From assembly GCA_937907025.1 (NCBI GenBank), contig CALESJ010000035.1, positions 66,275-130,274 on the forward strand: a stretch of DNA of 64,000 bases, in the 5' to 3' direction. The DNA comes from an uncultured Faecalibacterium sp. GTDB lineage: Bacteria > Bacillota > Clostridia > Oscillospirales > Ruminococcaceae. Within the stretch, counting starts at the first letter, position 1, and each line of letters starts with the position of its first letter. The notes beneath the pieces are model-generated. The model was not told the origin of the DNA and ran no database searches. It worked only from the letters and a program-made list of their open reading frames with translations. The position numbers and the translations under genes were made by a program. This document shows, piece by piece, positions 60,037 to 64,000 of this stretch.

Positions 60037-61116
60037 ATGAGTCATCAAAAATGCACGAGATGTGGCCGAAAAATCAAAAAATACCAATTTTGTCCGCATT
60101 GCGGCGCACGCCAACTAGAAAGCTCAATAACATTGGGGGAGATATACCAAGAATGGAGTAGTTTGCACTATCGAAAAATAGGAAAAAAGACAATAGAAGG
60201 TTACGACAACGCGTGGAGGCACAGTCTTCAACCTCTGAAAAATATCGCAATCGAAGATATTCGCGTTAGTGATTATCAGAAAATACTGGATGGCATTGCA
60301 GATAAAAGCCAGTCACTACAACATAAGTTACTACTTTTGATTGGACAGCTGTGTAGATACGCAATAGCAGTCCACCGGTTGCATGTAGTCGAACCTACTC
60401 GATATTTGATAATGGATGGTAAAGCTAATAAAAGCCGTGAGATCTACTCGGATGATGAGATCGCACGGCTCTTTTTATACGCAGATTTGGATGTGGCTTT
60501 TTCTTCCACGGCCAAGGTGGTTCTGCTACTGATTTTTACAGGTGCGCGGCCAGAAGAACTGTTTGAAGTTCGCAAGGAAAATGTCAATCTGGATGAATGC
60601 TATATTTTTTTCAACGGTAGTAAAACAGAGGCGGGCAAAAACCGCTTGATTCCACTTGTGTCGCAGGTCGTACCTTATGTGGACTGGTTTTACCATAAAA
60701 GTGAAATAGAATATTTGATTTCCAGCCCAAAAGGGTGCCGAATGAATTTGCATAATTGGCGCAAACGGTGTTTTTATCCACTCATGCACGAACTGGGAAT
60801 TTCCAATCCAGATGAGCCTCATAGGCTAGTACCATATTGCTGCCGCCATACTTATGCTAGTCTGGCTGATCGCGCTAACGTTGACAAAGATACCCTGTCA
60901 AAACTTGTAGGCCATACAAGTTACAAATTCACAAAACGGACCTACATACACGAGAAGCTGCCACAGCTCCAGGCAGAAACCAACAAAATTGACCGCCTGG
61001 TAAAACAAGAAATCACAAACAAAAAAGAAAGAGAAGGAGATGTAAATGGTTGTTGTAGTCGGAAAACCGGAAACTGCCGAGAGCGTCCGGGAGCTGAACT
61101 TCCGGCACGAATTTGA
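60037..61116 (+). CDS. int: Tyrosine recombinase (element integrase) with N-terminal zinc ribbon
   Basis: The 359-residue protein opens with a zinc ribbon (CTRCGRKIKKYQFCPHCG), then a SAM-like core-binding domain (about 30-130) and the catalytic domain. Active-site residues are Arg in FTGARPEELFEV, the box PYCCRHTYASL (the first His of HxxRH is Tyr here), His in LVGHTSYKF, and the nucleophile Tyr in KRTYIHEKL. It performs site-specific integration, here next to tRNA-Lys. AAGGAG lies 9 bases before the ATG. Its last 71 bp overlap the next gene's start in another frame. Confidence 0.93.
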   Translation: MSHQKCTRCGRKIKKYQFCPHCGARQLESSITLGEIYQEWSSLHYRKIGKKTIEGYDNAWRHSLQPLKNIAIEDIRVSDYQKILDGIADKSQSLQHKLLLLIGQLCRYAIAVHRLHVVEPTRYLIMDGKANKSREIYSDDEIARLFLYADLDVAFSSTAKVVLLLIFTGARPEELFEVRKENVNLDECYIFFNGSKTEAGKNRLIPLVSQVVPYVDWFYHKSEIEYLISSPKGCRMNLHNWRKRCFYPLMHELGISNPDEPHRLVPYCCRHTYASLADRANVDKDTLSKLVGHTSYKFTKRTYIHEKLPQLQAETNKIDRLVKQEITNKKEREGDVNGCCSRKTGNCRERPGAELPARI

Positions 61117-62212
61117 GATCGGAGAAATACACGAACGCAGCGTCTCCACGATCCAGCATCAGTTGGAGCAGGATGCCGAACACATCACCCATCTGGTGTA
61201 CGATATTCGGGCAATCGGCAATGTAGATGCTTCGCTGGCGCTGCTGGGCCGTATCTGCACAACGATTCCTGGTATCACCGGGAAAACCATTGTTGTAACG
61301 GAGGGCATAGCAGGGAGCAGTTCTTTTATGCGCGACGTATGTGAAATGTACCCGAAAGAGCAGATCGTCCAGAGCCACGGCGCAGAACTGAAACGGGTAC
61401 TCAACGCCATGCTTTGCGCAGATGGCATTATTCGGACAGAGCCGGAACCCCAGAAAGTGACTGCGGCGGACCCTGTGCCGGACCCGCAGGAGCCGCCGCC
61501 GTCTCCGCCCATCCCAGTCGAGGTGACGCCGCCGTCCCAAGTAGGACGGGAGGCCGCCCAGGCCCAGTTGGTACTGCCTAAACCCAAGATCGAGCGCAGC
61601 GCCACCTGCATCGCGGTGGCCGGAGCCGGGCATCGGATCGGCACGACCACCCAGGCCATGCAGATATGCCTGTACGTCAAGGCGCTGGGCTATAAGGCGG
61701 CGATCATTGAGATGGCAGCCAGTGCGCTGACCGGCTACACGCAGATCAGCGACGATGCAGTGCTCTTTGACGAGCATCATTTCCGCGTCGAGGGTACGGA
61801 CGTCTACAACGACCGCACCTGCATCCTGGACGCCAAGAGCCAGTACGACTACCTGATACTGGACTATGGATGCTTTGCGGAGCTGACCGAGCCAGCCGAC
61901 TACCTGCGCAACGACATCCTTGTTGCCGTCTGCGGGGCCAAGCCCTCGGAAGTAGAACTGGCAGCAGATGTGCTGCGGGTGGATAACGGCACCATCCACT
62001 ATATTTTTTCCTTTGTACCGCAAAGGGACCGTCCCGATGTGCTGGCGTCCATGGAACAGTACGGCGAACGCACCTATTTCGCAGGATGGACGCCGGACTA
62101 CTTCCTCTATTCCGGCAATGATGAGCTGTATGGAAAAATCACCGGGCAGATAAAGCCAAAAAGCAAAGCGGTACAGAAAAAATCCCACAAGTGGCCTTGG
62201 AGGAAGAAATGA
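61046..62212 (+). CDS. ParA/MinD-like protein with degenerate P-loop
   Basis: The 388-residue protein has an N-terminal domain (1-130) with a regulator-like alternating pattern (HLVYDIRAIGNVDASLALLGRI), a Pro-rich linker (about 131-180) and a SIMIBI-type domain from about 190: AVAGAGHRIGTTTQAMQICLYVKALGYKAAIIEM, then DYLILDYGCF. The P-loop has GHRIGTTT where active enzymes have GGVGKTT, so the catalytic Lys is absent. Such proteins occur in Firmicutes conjugative elements; function unproven. The excellent GAAGGAGATG site at 61035 confirms the start despite the overlap with int. Confidence 0.7.
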   Translation: MVVVVGKPETAESVRELNFRHEFEIGEIHERSVSTIQHQLEQDAEHITHLVYDIRAIGNVDASLALLGRICTTIPGITGKTIVVTEGIAGSSSFMRDVCEMYPKEQIVQSHGAELKRVLNAMLCADGIIRTEPEPQKVTAADPVPDPQEPPPSPPIPVEVTPPSQVGREAAQAQLVLPKPKIERSATCIAVAGAGHRIGTTTQAMQICLYVKALGYKAAIIEMAASALTGYTQISDDAVLFDEHHFRVEGTDVYNDRTCILDAKSQYDYLILDYGCFAELTEPADYLRNDILVAVCGAKPSEVELAADVLRVDNGTIHYIFSFVPQRDRPDVLASMEQYGERTYFAGWTPDYFLYSGNDELYGKITGQIKPKSKAVQKKSHKWPWRKK

Positions 62213-62520
62213 AAACAGAAGCAAAGAAGAAGCCCATGCTTATGGCGGCCCTCAAAGAAGAGCGGCATCAGGCACAGTTGCGGGAAACCTATGGCATTAC
62301 GGAAAAGGTCAAGGTAGTCGAGAAAAAATCCCGGACCGCGCAAATGCTCCGCGTACTGATCAACGCCGTGTTTGTAGTTGTTCGGTGCGCTGCGCTGATT
62401 GCAATCGCCGGGCTTGCCATCATCGGGCTGGCAACGCTGATCTATCCCAACATGAGGGCGGCGGCGCTGGAAACATGGCAGGAGATCGTGATACAGCTTG
62501 CTGATTTCCTTTGCAAATAA
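62209..62520 (+). CDS. Short single-helix membrane protein of the mobile element
   Basis: The 103-residue protein has a charged cytoplasmic N-terminus (1-50, rich in Lys and Glu) and a hydrophobic stretch (about 52-84, VLINAVFVVVRCAALIAIAGLAIIGLATLIY) long enough for one or two passes, followed by a short amphipathic end. No family recognised. Its start overlaps the ParA-like stop as ATGA, so they are translated together; GGAGGAAG precedes the ATG at 62209. Confidence 0.65.
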   Translation: MKTEAKKKPMLMAALKEERHQAQLRETYGITEKVKVVEKKSRTAQMLRVLINAVFVVVRCAALIAIAGLAIIGLATLIYPNMRAAALETWQEIVIQLADFLCK

Positions 62521-62611
62521 GCATCAAAAAACAAGCGGAATATCGTTGTAAAGTGGCTGTGCCCGTCGGGCACAACTTCAGAATAAGACAAGAAAAGTGA
62601 GGTAAAAAACC

Positions 62612-63013
62612 ATGACTATCCCTATGTACAAAATCGAACGCACCACTATCAAGATGAACCCCGATCACGGCTGCCGGTATAAAGAACTTACCAGCGCATT
62701 AAACGAACGCCAGCAGTCTGATCGAAGCTATCTGGCTGCGTGCTACCTTTTGTCCGCTGACGAAGATATCTTCGATATCACTAAACCGTATGTGTCGTTT
62801 GATGGTATCAACTTTGCGGCCATTCGTATGCGCGTCAAAAAGCGCTTTGGCACTTACAACGAATACACCGCCATTGAGGTAGGCTATAGTCTTTTTACCT
62901 GGTGCGACTGCAAAGTGAATCCCCACGAGATGGCACAGAGCGGGCCGTTCTGGCTTCCGTTGATCTGCAACGCTCTGCTCATTCAGGGCAATGCCACCAA
63001 TGTTGGGGAGTGA
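62612..63013 (+). CDS. Small hypothetical protein of the mobile element
   Basis: The 133-residue soluble protein has RYKELTSALNERQQSDRSYLAACYLLSADEDIFD in the N-terminal part and ends SGPFWLPLICNALLIQGNATNVGE. I do not recognise a family. GTGAGG lies upstream at a normal distance, and it ends six bases before the exonuclease start, so the two are likely co-expressed. The 91 bp before it contain a GTGCCCGTCGGGCAC inverted repeat (about 62560-62574). Confidence 0.6.
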   Translation: MTIPMYKIERTTIKMNPDHGCRYKELTSALNERQQSDRSYLAACYLLSADEDIFDITKPYVSFDGINFAAIRMRVKKRFGTYNEYTAIEVGYSLFTWCDCKVNPHEMAQSGPFWLPLICNALLIQGNATNVGE

Positions 63014-63018
63014 GCGAC

Positions 63019-63975
63019 ATGAAAAACCTGTACTTCTCCCTTTTGCCTGATGCCGAGAAGGCAAAGTGCAAGACAGAAAAACAATGGTTTAAGTTGGGCT
63101 TTGTTCCCGTATCTCAGGATGCGGGAACCATCATGTATTCCAATCGTTTCTGTACTGGAAAATACAGATACTTGACCTCCGAAGAAGTTCGCAAGGCTAC
63201 CAACGAGGAAATGACCCCCTACCACGAGGAGCAGCGGCGCAAGCGCCGCTCCCGCTATCTTCAATCGAAGAAAGAACGGGAGCAAGCAATCCGATACGGA
63301 GAGCTGCTGTCCCTGTGTGACCAGCAGCGGCAACTTGATGAAGAAAACTACCGAGGGACCATCCCTACTCTTACGGTGTCCATTGACATCGAAACAACGG
63401 GCCTGGATTTTAACCAGGATGAAATCATTCAAATTTCGATTCTCGATGTTGACACCGGGGAAGTTTTGTTGGACAGCTATGTGAAACCGTACTTCACAGA
63501 AGATTGGCCAGAAGCGCGGCGAGTAAACCATATCACAAAAGAAATGGTTTGCAATGCCCCCTATATTTACGAGCTTTTGCCCCGATTAAATCAGGTGTTG
63601 GCGCAGGTAAAAACCATTGTCGGCTACAACTTCACAGGGTTTGATAATGGTTTCTTGACCCGCTACGGAGCCAGTTTCAACGATGAAACCATCGTTGAGG
63701 ATCTGAGCAATATCTTCGCCGCCATCTACGGGGAGTTCTCACCGAAGCATGGCGATTTCAAGTTCAAAAACCTTTCGACCTGCGCCGACTATTTTGGATA
63801 CGATTGGGGCGAAGAAACCGCCCACAACAGTCTGGCAGATTGTCGGGCCACAGCGTTTTGCTATCAAATGGCGCTGGAAGAAAAGTACCAGGCACTTTAT
63901 CAAGAGAACACCCACAAGCGCGACTGCGGATTTTTCGACGAGAGCTATGATGCGTGTGGTGATTACAATGGCTGA
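63019..63975 (+). CDS. DEDDh 3'-5' exonuclease (DnaQ-like) of the mobile element
   Basis: The 318-residue protein has an N-terminal region with a charged helix (about 60-115) and a DnaQ-type nuclease domain from about 118: SIDIETTGLD (DxE of ExoI), YNFTGFDNGFL (ExoII Asp) and AHNSLADCRATAF (ExoIII HxxxxD). DEDDh enzymes remove 3' nucleotides from DNA or RNA. The start at 63019 follows GGGGAG; the open frame upstream overlaps the previous gene. On an element it may help replication, repair or counter host defence. Confidence 0.85.
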   Translation: MKNLYFSLLPDAEKAKCKTEKQWFKLGFVPVSQDAGTIMYSNRFCTGKYRYLTSEEVRKATNEEMTPYHEEQRRKRRSRYLQSKKEREQAIRYGELLSLCDQQRQLDEENYRGTIPTLTVSIDIETTGLDFNQDEIIQISILDVDTGEVLLDSYVKPYFTEDWPEARRVNHITKEMVCNAPYIYELLPRLNQVLAQVKTIVGYNFTGFDNGFLTRYGASFNDETIVEDLSNIFAAIYGEFSPKHGDFKFKNLSTCADYFGYDWGEETAHNSLADCRATAFCYQMALEEKYQALYQENTHKRDCGFFDESYDACGDYNG

Positions 63976-64000
63976 GTTTTGCCTGGATTGTTTTAACAGA
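63968..64000 (+). CDS. Start of a Cys-containing small protein (cut by the window end)
   Basis: An ATG at 63968 overlaps the exonuclease stop by eight bases and opens MAEFCLDCFN before the window ends. The CxxC near the start suggests a zinc-ribbon protein of the sort common in Firmicutes elements. Only eleven codons are visible, so identity is tentative. Confidence 0.4.
   Translation, partial: MAEFCLDCFNR

Larger units (their letters stand above)
59950..64000 (+). mobile_element. Integrated mobile element in tRNA-Lys (left end; continues past the window)
   Basis: From the tRNA break at 59950 onward the gene content becomes that of an integrative element: tyrosine recombinase, ParA/MinD-like protein, a short single-helix protein, hypotheticals and a DEDDh exonuclease. 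Base composition drops (clearly AT-richer in the integrase gene) and codon use changes. All genes read away from the attachment site. Conjugation genes are not visible in this window, so whether it is an ICE, island or prophage is open. Confidence 0.8.

Noticed and set aside
61013..62224. 403-codon antisense frame over the ParA-like gene
   Set aside because: The sense strand has a strong ribosome site, coupled overlaps and a recognisable SIMIBI domain; the antisense frame has none.

Overview
This window is high-GC (roughly 60 percent by eye) Firmicutes chromosome. The housekeeping gene order topA-trmFO-plsX-rnc-smc-ftsY-rdgB-yhbY-nadD-yqeK-LCP-rsfS-leuS, strong AGGAGG ribosome sites and TTGACA/TATAAT promoters point to a gut Clostridia of the Oscillospiraceae/Ruminococcaceae type (Faecalibacterium, Gemmiger or Subdoligranulum relatives). 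That placement is an inference from gene order and composition; no rRNA is present.

Layout. 1-15.2 kb: a tightly packed plus-strand housekeeping run, from the 3' end of topA to leuS. 15.3-21.6 kb: envelope and glycan genes (two large polytopic GT-C-like membrane proteins, a polyprenyl-phosphate GT2, a MATE transporter). 21.7-22.5 kb: class II fructose-bisphosphate aldolase on the minus strand, followed by a 745-bp non-coding region holding a cluster of DnaA-box-like nonamers. 23.3-28.4 kb: an rRNA methyltransferase, a 1266-residue protein that looks like a catalytically dead P-type ATPase behind a 700-residue disordered extension, and a stand-alone transposase N-terminal domain. 28.5-34.2 kb: a putative metal exporter, then a peptide or muropeptide catabolism group (C39 peptidase, P1 peptidase, L-Ala-D/L-Glu epimerase type enzyme, M19 dipeptidase, leaderless class A beta-lactamase-fold protein). 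34.3-39.9 kb: RmuC, small membrane proteins, a DegV protein, a Gfo/Idh oxidoreductase, and an orphan response regulator with a degenerate receiver. 39.9-40.7 kb: an IS200-type element. 40.7-44.6 kb: a minus-strand operon of acyltransferase, esterase, glycosyltransferase and zinc-ribbon membrane protein. 44.7-47.9 kb: an IclR regulator divergent from a KDPG aldolase-VOC fusion and KDG kinase, with two matching 17-bp palindromes placed just after each promoter. 48-50.9 kb: bioY, ruvX, uppS and a bile-salt-hydrolase/penicillin-V-acylase family gene. 51.2-55.6 kb: a translationally coupled five-gene operon (small membrane protein, heterodimeric ABC exporter, YgbA-type and DUF454 proteins) behind a palindromic operator. 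55.9-59.7 kb: a CstA-type transporter, an unknown membrane protein, and a thioredoxin-reductase-like flavoprotein lacking its CxxC.

From 59.9 kb to the end the window enters an integrated mobile element. A 51-nt 3' piece of a tRNA-Lys(UUU) gene with its own terminator is cut at the anticodon arm and replaced by foreign DNA carrying a tyrosine recombinase, a ParA/MinD-like protein without the P-loop lysine, small accessory genes and a DEDDh exonuclease. The intact tRNA-Lys should lie at the far end of the element, outside the window.

The strongest leads for undescribed biology are the pseudo-P-type ATPase, the YgbA/DUF454/ABC operon, the VOC-fused KDPG aldolase with its IclR operators, the DnaA-box-like cluster, and the peptide cluster with a cytosolic beta-lactamase fold.
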